From the NCBI RefSeq assembly GCF_003054025.1, contig NZ_QBKG01000001.1:248001-312000 (forward strand): a DNA stretch of 64,000 bases, in the 5' to 3' direction. The first letter of the stretch is position 1, and each line of letters starts with the position of its first letter. The DNA comes from Capnocytophaga leadbetteri (GTDB lineage: Bacteria; Bacteroidota; Bacteroidia; Flavobacteriales; Flavobacteriaceae). Shown in pieces: positions 27,778 to 36,095 of the stretch. The position numbers and the translations under genes are program-made. Below the pieces are notes generated by a model, which saw nothing but the letters and a program-made list of their open reading frames with translations, did not search any database and had not been told where the DNA came from.

Positions 27778-28155
27778 ATGTTAAAAGCCTTAGACTTTGA
27801 TAATGAATTAATAAATCTTATTGAAAAGGAAATGGACTCAATGCGAAAGAAATTCAAAAATAAAATTGAAAAGATTCCTTTTTGGCAGTTAGAAAGTATT
27901 TTTCCTAAAAACAAAAAATATTCTTCGCAAGAGGAATATATTAATGATATATTAGCTAACTATGAAAAAGAAGACTTTATATATCAAATTCTTGACAAGG
28001 ACATATCTATTCTAAAGAACAATGAAAAACGAGATTTGAATATTTTTTCTATTTGTCCTAGAGCTTTAGAAGGAAAAGGCTTTTCAGAAAATCAAATTGA
28101 AGAGTTTTATAATTTTGTTGATAAGGCAAGATTATTGATGAATTTTAAAGGTTAA
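27778..28155 (+). CDS. Small AT-rich hypothetical protein (125 aa)
   Basis: Unrecognised 125-residue, Lys/Glu/Ile/Asn-rich soluble protein, mostly helical by pattern (MRKKFKNKIEKIPFWQLESIF). The gene is clearly more AT-rich than the SDR before it and the SUKH genes after it, consistent with separate acquisition. Placed among immunity-like genes; function unknown. Confidence 0.6.
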   Translation: MLKALDFDNELINLIEKEMDSMRKKFKNKIEKIPFWQLESIFPKNKKYSSQEEYINDILANYEKEDFIYQILDKDISILKNNEKRDLNIFSICPRALEGKGFSENQIEEFYNFVDKARLLMNFKG

Positions 28156-28222
28156 AAAGTAACATATATAATTTAAAAACCTTAGAAAATAAGAAGAATA
28201 AAAGTATAAAGCTTAAGAAACA

Positions 28223-29221
28223 ATGAACATCTTAAAAACCTTAGAACAACAATACCAATTTCAATATCCTGAACTATATCATCGGCTTTATGCTGAGCAA
28301 ATGCTCGATATAGGCGAATATGCTTCACTTTGGAGTAAAGAAGTATATCCCCGCTTGAAAAATCACCCTCCACTCTTTTTGTACAGCGGTGATTTTGAGT
28401 TGATTCCACTTGCTAATATTGCCGAAACTATCGAAGAACTCAACGGCGAGGACAGTTGGTTCAACATCAATCCCGATTACCTTTTTATCCCTTTTGGAGA
28501 AACAGGGGGTGGTGATTATTATTGCTTTTTGTACGACCAAAACGCTCCTAAACCCACTCCTCCTATAGTCTTGCTACAACACGATTCTGACGAGGCTGAA
28601 CTATTAGCAAACACCCTCGAAGACTTCTTTTTCTATGAGATGCTCAACTCGGTGAACGATATATACGAGGGGTCACTCGTACGCAGTGAAGGTGATTTCT
28701 ACGAGAATATCACCCGCCTACTACAAAGTCACCTGCCTTATATAAGCAACGAGGCGCAACGGCAAGTAATACAAGATGTTTACAGCCGGAAACTCACCGA
28801 TTTCACACGTGTGTTGCCACGTTCTACCCAAACCTATCAAGGATTATTATCCGATGAAGAATTGGAGCAACTTCTTCAGCAATATATTCCCATAACAAGC
28901 GAAAAGACCTTTGTATATACAACTGAAAATGAAGTAGAAAGTACCCTTCCGCGATATATAGACGGAACGCTCTATGTAAGGGTAAGTCCTATCCCTGCCA
29001 AAAACGACAAAGTGTATGATGCCCTCAAAGCCCTCAATTGGCGACAAAACAAAGCCGTTACCGATCGCTTAGAGTACAGCAAGAAAATGCAATTGTACTA
29101 CAACGACCAGTATGGCGTTCCGTGGGAAGAGTATATTTTAGGCGCTTTCAAAGAGCGTATTGAGGCGCTTAAGAAATTCCCCAATGTAACCGTAACTTTT
29201 GAAGAAACAAACAATGACTAA
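28223..29221 (+). CDS. SMI1/KNR4 (SUKH) family protein
   Basis: 332 residues. The N-terminal half (about 1-150) follows the SUKH pattern: YLFIPFGETGGGDYYCF, then PIVLLQHDSDEAELLANTLEDFFFYEML, where SUKH proteins have the GGGD turn, a hydrophobic strand and the final helix. SUKH proteins act mainly as immunity proteins against contact-dependent or polymorphic toxin nucleases. The C-terminal half (170-332) is unrecognised. It overlaps the next gene by 8 bp, so the pair is translationally coupled. No toxin gene is beside it. Confidence 0.75.
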   Translation: MNILKTLEQQYQFQYPELYHRLYAEQMLDIGEYASLWSKEVYPRLKNHPPLFLYSGDFELIPLANIAETIEELNGEDSWFNINPDYLFIPFGETGGGDYYCFLYDQNAPKPTPPIVLLQHDSDEAELLANTLEDFFFYEMLNSVNDIYEGSLVRSEGDFYENITRLLQSHLPYISNEAQRQVIQDVYSRKLTDFTRVLPRSTQTYQGLLSDEELEQLLQQYIPITSEKTFVYTTENEVESTLPRYIDGTLYVRVSPIPAKNDKVYDALKALNWRQNKAVTDRLEYSKKMQLYYNDQYGVPWEEYILGAFKERIEALKKFPNVTVTFEETNND

Positions 29222-30230
29222 ACAAGAAAAAGATTTCAGCGACCTCTCTCAAAAACTCCTCACCACTACCGATGGCAGTGAGTATCACGAATTGGTAAGA
29301 AAAATAGTAAAGAAGTACGGCGAGAAAATGCGTCAAGAAACCTTACAAACCTTAGTACGAGCAGTAAAAGAAAGCAAAATGAGCCACGCTCGCGACTTTG
29401 TAATCGCACGTATCTCGAAACTTGTGACCGAAAACGACACGGAGCTCGCGCCTTTCTTCTACGAAATGATAACCAAAGGTTTACCCTATTGGGCTTTTAG
29501 CGGACTGCTGAAAGTAGAGGGCGACAAGTGCTATCCTTTTTTGGTAGACTACTTGCAAAAGGAGGATAGCAAAGAAAATAAAGGCTGTGCTATCATCGCC
29601 TTAGCCGAGCATAGCGGACAGCCTTTTAATAACGACCTCCCCTCCGACCCTGCTTATTGGCAAGCCTTGCCTATGGAAAAAGTACTTGAATGGCAGGCGC
29701 AAGGTTACCCAAGAAAACAAGCACACAGCGAGTTTCCTTTTTTGCTACAAAATCCACAAACCGACTTAGAAAAGGCAATGGCTAAAATAGAACAGGTTTT
29801 AGCAAAAGAGAGAGCGTTTTGGCACGTAAAATCATATCAATACAACCGCGCTATTTTGGAAGTCCCCGAAAAGCAAGTTATCAACAATATTAAAGCGCGT
29901 TGGCAGCTACCTATAGTTTACCTCACTTTCTTAGAGCGCTTTTCGCCTGCCGATGATGCTTTCCTCAAGGGCATCAATCTGTATGGCGCTAATACTTTAA
30001 TAGCACATCAATGCGGTTATGCTTTCAGTAGCCCCGATGATGAACTCTTCCCCGATTGGAAAGCCTATTGGCTCGTAATCGCCGATAAAGATGCCGACCC
30101 TTATATACTCGACCTTTCCAAAAGTGACGGCAACGATGCGCCTATCTACAAAGCTCCCCACGGTGCAGGTCAGTGGAAATGGCGCAAAGTCGCGGGAAGT
30201 TTCTTAGAATTTTTAGAGAAATTAAGCTAA
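29214..30230 (+). CDS. SMI1/KNR4-like protein with HEAT-like N-terminus
   Basis: 338 residues from the ATG at 29214, preferred over an in-frame ATG five codons earlier because it gives the short overlap with the upstream gene. Residues 1-150 look like paired helices (DFVIARISKLVTENDTELAPFFYEMI), HEAT-repeat-like. The C-terminal 170 residues match a SUKH fold: LTFLERFSPADDAFLKGINLYG, YWLVIADKDADPYILDLS and the closing VAGSFLEFLEKL helix. Probably a second immunity protein; partner unknown. Confidence 0.7.
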   Translation: MTKQEKDFSDLSQKLLTTTDGSEYHELVRKIVKKYGEKMRQETLQTLVRAVKESKMSHARDFVIARISKLVTENDTELAPFFYEMITKGLPYWAFSGLLKVEGDKCYPFLVDYLQKEDSKENKGCAIIALAEHSGQPFNNDLPSDPAYWQALPMEKVLEWQAQGYPRKQAHSEFPFLLQNPQTDLEKAMAKIEQVLAKERAFWHVKSYQYNRAILEVPEKQVINNIKARWQLPIVYLTFLERFSPADDAFLKGINLYGANTLIAHQCGYAFSSPDDELFPDWKAYWLVIADKDADPYILDLSKSDGNDAPIYKAPHGAGQWKWRKVAGSFLEFLEKLS

Positions 30231-30245
30231 TGAATTATATATATT

Positions 30246-30929
30246 ATGGAAGAAATAATACTTTTAGAACTTTCTAAACAGATAAGAGATCAAGGGTACG
30301 ACGCCACTCCAGATTTGCCTAATCTTATGATACGAATAGGCGACAAAATGCGTATAGAGCTTGATCCTATCACTATCACCCCCGATATTCATAAAAGTGT
30401 GTTGCCAATGCATATAGGCACTTATTTAGAGGATGGATTTTTCCCACAAGGAATTTTGGATAATATAGCAGGTTTTGGTGATACCGATGAAGAAAAGATA
30501 GATTCATTCATAGAAAATTACCTTTCTACTACATTCCAAACCATCATCAATAGTTTGGGTTGCCTTTTTGATAAAGGTTGTGATATTTATCGGGACAATT
30601 ATCATTGGCATACCTCTATAGGTAACCTATATTTGTTAGGAAAATGGCAAACGCCTCCCAATGAAAGAGATTTCTACAACCTTTTGATAGACATTCTGCC
30701 TCAAAAATTCACTACCGAATACCGTATCCAGTCGCTAAAATGTTTTGTAGCACGTACAAAAAGCGGATATGTAACCGAATGTTTGTTAAACAATGAAGAT
30801 TGGGACGAAGGAGCAGAACGCCTGCGTCAATACGCCCAAAGTTGGCAAGACGAAGCCTCATTCCTATCTATAAAACAAATACTGATATTCCGCCTTTGCG
30901 ACGAAATACACAATGAACCTATATCATAA
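30246..30929 (+). CDS. Hypothetical protein, possibly DUF6348-like
   Basis: 227-residue soluble acidic protein. The layout, a two-strand N-terminus (LMIRIGDKMRIELDPITITP), a turn with GFFPQGILDNIAGFG and following helices, resembles DUF6348 proteins, which often occur with immunity genes; I am not certain of the match. It ends the immunity-like cluster and converges on sufD with a 7-bp gap. Confidence 0.55.
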   Translation: MEEIILLELSKQIRDQGYDATPDLPNLMIRIGDKMRIELDPITITPDIHKSVLPMHIGTYLEDGFFPQGILDNIAGFGDTDEEKIDSFIENYLSTTFQTIINSLGCLFDKGCDIYRDNYHWHTSIGNLYLLGKWQTPPNERDFYNLLIDILPQKFTTEYRIQSLKCFVARTKSGYVTECLLNNEDWDEGAERLRQYAQSWQDEASFLSIKQILIFRLCDEIHNEPIS

Positions 30930-30936
30930 TAACCTT

Positions 30937-32238
30937 TTAAAAATCAACTGTTACACCTAATTTTTCAGCAATAATACGATTGATATAGGCTGAAAGAGCA
31001 GGTATTTTTACACTTTCTAATACTGTGTTAGCAAAAGCATAGGTAAGTAGGGCAGAGGCTTCTTTTTTGCCTATTCCGCGCGTTTGCAGATAGAACAAAG
31101 AATCTGCACTAAGCGAACCTACCGTACAGCCGTGCGAGCACTTTACATCATCAGCAAAGATTTCTAACTGAGGCTTGGTGTATACTGTTGCCTTGTCAGA
31201 AAGGAGGATATTGTCGTTTTGCTGATAAGCATTCGTTTTCTGGGCAATTTGCTCTACCATTATCTTGCCGTTGAACACATTGGTAGCTTCATCACTTACA
31301 ATACTCTTGTAATCCTGATGACTCTCACAATTAGGATAAGCGTGGTTTACTAATGTATAGTGGTCAGTATGCTGACTTCCTTGCAAAATGCTTAACCCTT
31401 TAAGGGTAGATTCTAAATGTTCCCCTTGGTGATAGAAGTTCAAGTTATTACGAGTAAGTTCACCACCAAACGAGAAAGTATGCACACTAGCGTGACTGTT
31501 TGCCTCTTGCGAAATATAGGTATTATCAATCAGAGAAGCTGTTAAGCGGTCGTTTTGCAATTTGTAATAGTCGAGGAAAGCCTCTTTGGCTACAAATATT
31601 TCAGTAACAGCATTGGTAAGAATAGCCGTAGCGGTATTTGATATGTTTTGATGTATCTCAATTACTTTTAGCTGAGCATTTTCGCCTACGGCAATAATAT
31701 TGCGTGGCTGATAGCAAGTGGTTTCGCCTCTATCATTAAAATACAGCAATTGTATAGGCTTATCTACCACTTTCCCCTTAGGAACTTCTATATATATCCC
31801 CTCAGAGGCAAAAGCGGTGTTAAGAGCTGTAAATACATCACCTTTCTCGGTAGTTGTATTGAAATATTTGCTGATAAACGCCTCTCTGCCTTTGTGCAAA
31901 GCCTCTAATAGGGGCGTAATGGTAATGCCTGCTATCTCTTTGCTCGACATTTCAGCACAATAAAAACCATTTACAAATACCACAGAGTAACAATCTTTGA
32001 TACTGTATTTGTGTAGCACTTCTGCTGAAAGGGTTGCTTTTTCATTTACGGGCTGCCACAAGCTGTAGTCTGTAGCTTGCAATTTGCTCAGCGAGGTGTA
32101 TTTCCACGCTTCTATCTTCTTATGAGGGAAGCCTTTTTCGGCAAAGAAACTAAGGGCTTCCTTGCGAATGTCTTTTAGTATATCGTCTTTATGTGGGAAT
32201 GCTTCGAAGGCAGTAACCCATTTTTCTTTTAAATTCAT
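30937..32238 (-). CDS. sufD: Fe-S cluster assembly scaffold subunit SufD
   Basis: Component of the SufBCD scaffold, which builds iron-sulfur clusters using SufC ATPase activity. 433 residues. The conserved beta-helix core includes HTDHYTLVNHAYPNCESHQDYKSI (about 282-305) and, at the C-terminus, the KCSHGCTVGSLSADSLFYLQTRGI stretch with Cys and His residues implicated in cluster assembly at the SufB-SufD interface. sufC lies upstream in the same direction but is separated by an unrelated gene; sufB and sufS are not in the window. Confidence 0.93.
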   Translation of the reverse strand: MNLKEKWVTAFEAFPHKDDILKDIRKEALSFFAEKGFPHKKIEAWKYTSLSKLQATDYSLWQPVNEKATLSAEVLHKYSIKDCYSVVFVNGFYCAEMSSKEIAGITITPLLEALHKGREAFISKYFNTTTEKGDVFTALNTAFASEGIYIEVPKGKVVDKPIQLLYFNDRGETTCYQPRNIIAVGENAQLKVIEIHQNISNTATAILTNAVTEIFVAKEAFLDYYKLQNDRLTASLIDNTYISQEANSHASVHTFSFGGELTRNNLNFYHQGEHLESTLKGLSILQGSQHTDHYTLVNHAYPNCESHQDYKSIVSDEATNVFNGKIMVEQIAQKTNAYQQNDNILLSDKATVYTKPQLEIFADDVKCSHGCTVGSLSADSLFYLQTRGIGKKEASALLTYAFANTVLESVKIPALSAYINRIIAEKLGVTVDF

Positions 32239-32252
32239 CTTCTTAATCTTTT

Positions 32253-32272
32253 AGTGCGAGCCACACAGGCTG
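32253..32272. repeat. AGTGCGAGCC-type dispersed element, copy 1
   Basis: AGTGCGAGCCACACAGGCTG, matching the element at 59862 with two or three substitutions. Confidence 0.5.
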
Positions 32273-32327
32273 TCAATTTGCTAATGAGCCATTGGCTAAT
32301 ATTCTAATTTACTAATGAGCCAATGGT
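32272..32327. repeat. TTTGCTAATGAGCC repeat tract between propeller-like gene and sufD
   Basis: Variant units (AATTTGCTAATGAGCC, ATTGGCTAAT, AATTTACTAATGAGCC) cover the intergenic gap and the last codons of the upstream minus-strand gene, giving its C-terminus WLISKLEY. Confidence 0.6.
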
Positions 32328-33156
32328 ATATGGCATTGCGTTCACTATCTACTTCCATATAGGAGGCTATCAGCTGACCGTTGTGGTAGTGGAGTTCGTC
32401 GATATCACTTACTAAAAACTCTTCTACCTCATCTTTATAAGGTTCAAAACCTTTGAAAATGATTTCGTCTTCCACTGTGAGGGTACTGACATCAAAAATG
32501 TAATGCCGATTGCAATACATATCAGTAATCAGTATTTTGTCACCTTTGAAAGGTTGTGCTACGGCTCCCCAATCCTCGGAGAAATGGTGCTTTTTGAGTG
32601 TTTTTAGCGATGGATAACTCATTACATAAAGCTCTGCCTCGTAGAAATTGGTGAATACAGCTTCTTTTTCATTGAGCATACAGCAGAAATCTACATCATT
32701 AGGCAATTGTTTGGCTACTTTTAGTTTTTCGTTTTCAAAAGATAGCAGATAGCTCATACAACCATCTTGTCCGCCATAGAAAGTGATAACCACCTTATTA
32801 TTAGGCAATGCTTTCAGCTCTATATTAGCATCGTAGATTTCGTCGTCCATAGGCATAGACGCCAAAGCCTTCCCTTGCAGGTCATACACCCATATGGTGA
32901 TGTGTTCAGCATCGTGGCGCTGGGCAAGCCAAATTTGCTGGCGTTCTATCGCTAATAAAGCTCCCACAATAGGTTTATTGATTTCCCAAAGCAGTTCTTT
33001 TTCAAAAGTGTAGAGAGAAAATCCTTCTGACTTATTGCATACGCCTATTTGCTGATGTTTATAGTTGATAGCAAAGATGTCTTTTCTTTTTAAGAACTGA
33101 AATGCCTCAGGCAACAAAGGGTTTGTTGAGCTTTTTATGTAATCAGTAATTACCAT
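32296..33156 (-). CDS. Hypothetical propeller-like protein between sufC and sufD
   Basis: 286 residues with no signal peptide. Repeated strand patterns with about 40-residue periodicity (IGVCNKSEGFSLYTFEKELLW, IWVYDLQGKALASMP, YLLSFENEKLKVAKQLP) suggest a beta-propeller. No family recognised. It sits in the suf cluster with the same orientation and 13 bp after sufC, so it is probably cotranscribed, but nothing in it (no Cys motif) shows a link to Fe-S assembly. Confidence 0.7.
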   Translation of the reverse strand: MVITDYIKSSTNPLLPEAFQFLKRKDIFAINYKHQQIGVCNKSEGFSLYTFEKELLWEINKPIVGALLAIERQQIWLAQRHDAEHITIWVYDLQGKALASMPMDDEIYDANIELKALPNNKVVITFYGGQDGCMSYLLSFENEKLKVAKQLPNDVDFCCMLNEKEAVFTNFYEAELYVMSYPSLKTLKKHHFSEDWGAVAQPFKGDKILITDMYCNRHYIFDVSTLTVEDEIIFKGFEPYKDEVEEFLVSDIDELHYHNGQLIASYMEVDSERNAIYHWLISKLEY

Positions 33157-33169
33157 ACTAATTTGCTAA

Positions 33170-33907
33170 TTATTTCAGCCAATCATAGCCTTTTGCTTCC
33201 AATTCTAAGGCGAGGCTTTTATCGCCTGTTTTTACGATTTTACCGTCAGAAAGCACGTGTACATAATCAGGGACGATATAGTCTAAAAGGCGCTGGTAGT
33301 GGGTAATCACAAGCACAGCGTTGTTTTCATTTTTGAGTTTGTTTACCCCATTGGCCACAATGCGGAGGGCATCGATGTCGAGTCCTGAGTCGGTTTCGTC
33401 AAGAATAGCTACTTTAGGCTCGAGCATTGCCATTTGGAAGATTTCGTTGCGTTTCTTCTCACCGCCTGAAAACCCTTGATTGAGAGAGCGCGAAAGAAAA
33501 TCAGGATTGATTTCTAAAAGGGCTGCTTTCTCGCGTATTTTTTTGAGGAGCTCGGCAGCAGGCATATCGGGCAGTCCTTGTGCTTTGCGACTCTCATTGA
33601 TAGCTGTTTTGATAAAGTTAGTTACCGATATACCAGGGATTTCTACAGGATATTGAAAAGACATAAAGATACCTTTATGAGCGCGCTCTTCAGGGGCATC
33701 TTCTAACAGACTCTCACCATTGAGCAGTATATCACCCTCTGTTACCTCGAAGTTTTCGTTGCCTGAAATTACCGAAGAGAGCGTTGATTTGCCCGCCCCA
33801 TTCGGTCCCATAATGGCGTGCACTTCACCAGCTTTTATTTCTAAGTCAATCCCCTTAAGGATTTCTTTGCCATCCACACCAGCGTGGAGATTTTTTATTA
33901 TTAACAT
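33170..33907 (-). CDS. sufC: Fe-S cluster assembly ATPase SufC
   Basis: ABC-type ATPase of the SufBCD complex. 245 residues with every ABC motif: Walker A GPNGAGKST (about 35-43), Q-loop FMSFQYPVEIPG, the SufC-style signature SGGEKKRNE (about 149-157), Walker B AILDETDSGLD and switch His in VITHYQRLLDY. Upstream, 78 bp away in the same direction, is the DUF262-HEPN cassette where sufB would be expected. Confidence 0.96.
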   Translation of the reverse strand: MLIIKNLHAGVDGKEILKGIDLEIKAGEVHAIMGPNGAGKSTLSSVISGNENFEVTEGDILLNGESLLEDAPEERAHKGIFMSFQYPVEIPGISVTNFIKTAINESRKAQGLPDMPAAELLKKIREKAALLEINPDFLSRSLNQGFSGGEKKRNEIFQMAMLEPKVAILDETDSGLDIDALRIVANGVNKLKNENNAVLVITHYQRLLDYIVPDYVHVLSDGKIVKTGDKSLALELEAKGYDWLK

Positions 33908-33985
33908 TTTAATTGAGTTTATAATTTATTGAATTTTTTAAAGTATTCATCTATTTTATCGTGAAACCAAAAGATAATTTCTTTG

Positions 33986-34570
33986 TTAATTATTAGCTGA
34001 AGAGTTAGTAACTTCATTTGTGTTTAATAATTCTTCAATTTTAGGTATGAATCCTTTTGCTGCTATATATAGGTTATATATTTCTTCTGGAGTTTTATTA
34101 TCATAAGAATATGAAGCAAAATCACTATGAGCTAATATGTTCCTAATATGTCCTATCTCTAAAAAAGCATTTTTACTTGTGTCAAAATTAGTATTTTCAT
34201 TTATAATAGAAGTTACTTTTGTTTTAAAGCCTTCACCAAATAGACTCAAAAAAGAATTGATGCTTTTTCCAGGTTTATTAGGATCATCCTTTTCGCCCCA
34301 ACTAAATAATGTGTGGTATCTTAAGTTAATAGCTTGTTTTTCTAAGAAACTAACTAATTCTTTATTATTATTAGTGACATTTATTACATATCTTTTAAGC
34401 ATTTCAGTCATCTCTTTTTCAAAAAAACTTGCACAAGATAATAACAACACTTTTCGGATAGTTTTGTTGTAATCACTTAAAGAAGAAATTTCCTGCCTAC
34501 TCATCAATATATCTCGAATAGCAGAAATTTCATCCCATAATATATCAACTGAGGTCTTGTTCTCTTCCAT
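33986..34570 (-). CDS. HEPN domain protein (RiboL-PSP/MAE_28990-like), putative RNase
   Basis: 194-residue all-helical protein with the HEPN motif R-N-x-x-x-H intact at Arg143-Asn144 to His148 (HIRNILAHSDF), the catalytic pattern of HEPN RNases. The N-terminal SFFEKEMTEML helix is usual for RiboL-PSP-HEPN proteins, many of which occur beside DUF262 genes. It starts 26 bp inside the DUF262 gene, implying coupled translation and a joint complex. AT-rich, unlike sufC downstream. Likely the RNA-cutting effector of a defence or abortive-infection module; not proven. Confidence 0.85.
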   Translation of the reverse strand: MEENKTSVDILWDEISAIRDILMSRQEISSLSDYNKTIRKVLLLSCASFFEKEMTEMLKRYVINVTNNNKELVSFLEKQAINLRYHTLFSWGEKDDPNKPGKSINSFLSLFGEGFKTKVTSIINENTNFDTSKNAFLEIGHIRNILAHSDFASYSYDNKTPEEIYNLYIAAKGFIPKIEELLNTNEVTNSSANN

Positions 34571-35756
34571 TACCTAATAATATTCTTTTAGCAATTTCAC
34601 TTCTTTTTTGTGTGTTATCTACACTTGTAGTTCTTTGAGAATATGCCTTTATAAACTCTTCATCTTTTTTTAAAGAGTCTATTTTTGCTTTCTCTGTATG
34701 TGAAATTTTAGAAGCATCCTTTTCTTTATAGGCGTTTTCACATAAAGTAGTAAAAACAGCTTCATAGACAGAAATATTAAATCTGTTGTTGCTTGTCCAA
34801 AAGATTTTACTATCTCCCAAAGAATTTATATGTGAAATAAAATGGTTAAAAATACTTTCTAACAATTCATTTTCTTCGTCACTATTTCCTTTTGCTTTAA
34901 AAGAAAAAACATTTAAGAATTTTGTCATACTTGGTTTATAGTTTTCTCTATCTATAAGCATTGCAAAACCACGTAAAAGTATTTCAACCTCCTTCATATT
35001 AATATCTAGAGTTTTTGTTGATAACAAATTCCTCCACTCATCTTTCATATTCAACTTATACAATGATTCATAGAAGTTAGAATGATACAGACTTGTTCTT
35101 ATTTCTTGAGGCTTTAAATTAACGCCTCCTGTATTAAGTCTATTGAAAATTTCAAAAACTACATTCTTACCCTCTTCGCCAGAAGCTGATGATTTAATTA
35201 TCATGAGTCGAATTGTTTTTAGATTAAAAGAGGTTTTATCTAAATCTTCTAATGTTGAATAATTTTTCTCATTAAATTTATTAGATTTATTAGGAATCTG
35301 TTCGGGTAAATCTAGTTTGAAATCTGTAAAATAGTCATTGTTCGATAGTATATTGTCAGGAATACTTCCTTTCTCATCAAATATTTTTCTCAACTCAATG
35401 CGTTTTTTCATTATAGGAAATCTTTTTTTAATAAAATAGTAAATAGTCATTAATCTTTGTTGTCCATCGATAACTAAAAAACTATTTTTCTCTTCCTCAA
35501 AAAGAAATATTTGAGGTATAGGAATTCCTATCAAAAGAGATTCAATTAATTTAGAAGCTCTTTTAATATCCCAAACATAGTTTCTTTGAAAGCCAGGGAT
35601 TTTAATAACTCCTGACTCCATAAAATCAAAGATAGTTTTTACATTAAAATCATTAGGTGAGGCAGAAATATTATACTCTGCTATTGAAGATGAATTATTT
35701 TCTAATTCATCTTGCTCATAATCTCCATCGAAAATGGGTTCATTATATTCACTCAT
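34545..35756 (-). CDS. DUF262 (GmrSD N-terminal-type) protein
   Basis: 403 residues from the ATG at 35756; a Met nine codons upstream overlaps the preceding gene and is less likely. DUF262 core: IPGFQRNYVWD (about 53-63), the ParB/Srx-like nucleotide-binding motif IDGQQRLMTIYYF (D97-R101) and FEIFNRLNTGGVNLKPQEIR (about 202-220). DUF262 proteins supply the NTP-sensing half of GmrSD-type restriction enzymes and related phage defence. The DUF1524 HNH nuclease domain is absent; here the partner is the HEPN protein. High AT content suggests transfer. Confidence 0.9.
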   Translation of the reverse strand: MSEYNEPIFDGDYEQDELENNSSSIAEYNISASPNDFNVKTIFDFMESGVIKIPGFQRNYVWDIKRASKLIESLLIGIPIPQIFLFEEEKNSFLVIDGQQRLMTIYYFIKKRFPIMKKRIELRKIFDEKGSIPDNILSNNDYFTDFKLDLPEQIPNKSNKFNEKNYSTLEDLDKTSFNLKTIRLMIIKSSASGEEGKNVVFEIFNRLNTGGVNLKPQEIRTSLYHSNFYESLYKLNMKDEWRNLLSTKTLDINMKEVEILLRGFAMLIDRENYKPSMTKFLNVFSFKAKGNSDEENELLESIFNHFISHINSLGDSKIFWTSNNRFNISVYEAVFTTLCENAYKEKDASKISHTEKAKIDSLKKDEEFIKAYSQRTTSVDNTQKRSEIAKRILLGNGREQDLS

Positions 35757-35763
35757 TATTCTT

Positions 35764-35961
35764 TTATTTTTGTAGTTCACCAAAGTTTATTTCCTCAAAA
35801 ATAGTATTATACACCATATCTATCCCTTCACATAATCCCCATTCTAACCTGTCTTTTACTAACTGAAGCTCTTCATCAGTAAGTCTTCTGCCTAATTTCT
35901 CTTCAGCCCAATATTGAGTGTCTCCTATAGTTATGAGAAATAATGGTTTATCTTCTTCCAT
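35764..35961 (-). CDS. Small acidic protein (65 aa) heading the DUF262-HEPN cassette
   Basis: Unrecognised small protein with an amphipathic C-terminal half (LTDEELQLVKDRLEWGLCEGIDMVYNTIF begins near residue 27). The ATG at 35961 is used; the next Met upstream lies in the presumed promoter. It ends 7 bp before the DUF262 start, so it is probably in the same transcript and may be a regulator or antitoxin-like partner. That role is inference: it might instead be an ordinary gene next to which the cassette landed. Confidence 0.6.
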   Translation of the reverse strand: MEEDKPLFLITIGDTQYWAEEKLGRRLTDEELQLVKDRLEWGLCEGIDMVYNTIFEEINFGELQK

Positions 35962-35979
35962 AACTTTAATTTTAGGGTG

Positions 35980-36010
35980 CAAAGGTCGGATATTATTTTG
36001 AATTATACAA
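35980..36010 (-). promoter_or_regulatory. Possible promoter of the DUF262-HEPN cassette
   Basis: On the minus strand TTTG lies 20 bp upstream of GACCTTTG (complement at 35980-35987), one mismatch from TAnnTTTG. It is 19 bp before the 65-aa start. Confidence 0.5.
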
Positions 36011-36028
36011 ATTTAGGTGTTAGTCGTT

Positions 36029-36072
36029 AGTCTTTAGTCGTTAGAAGGGGTACTAACTAACTACTAAAGACT
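36029..36072. terminator. Long hairpin at the M1 peptidase 3' end
   Basis: AGTCTTTAGT-C-GTTAG (36029-36044) pairs with CTAAC-T-ACTAAAGACT (36057-36072), 15 bp with one mismatch. It separates the peptidase from the DUF262 cassette and is built of GTTAG-type repeats. Confidence 0.65.
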
Positions 36073-36095
36073 GATAACTAACTACTAATAATTAA

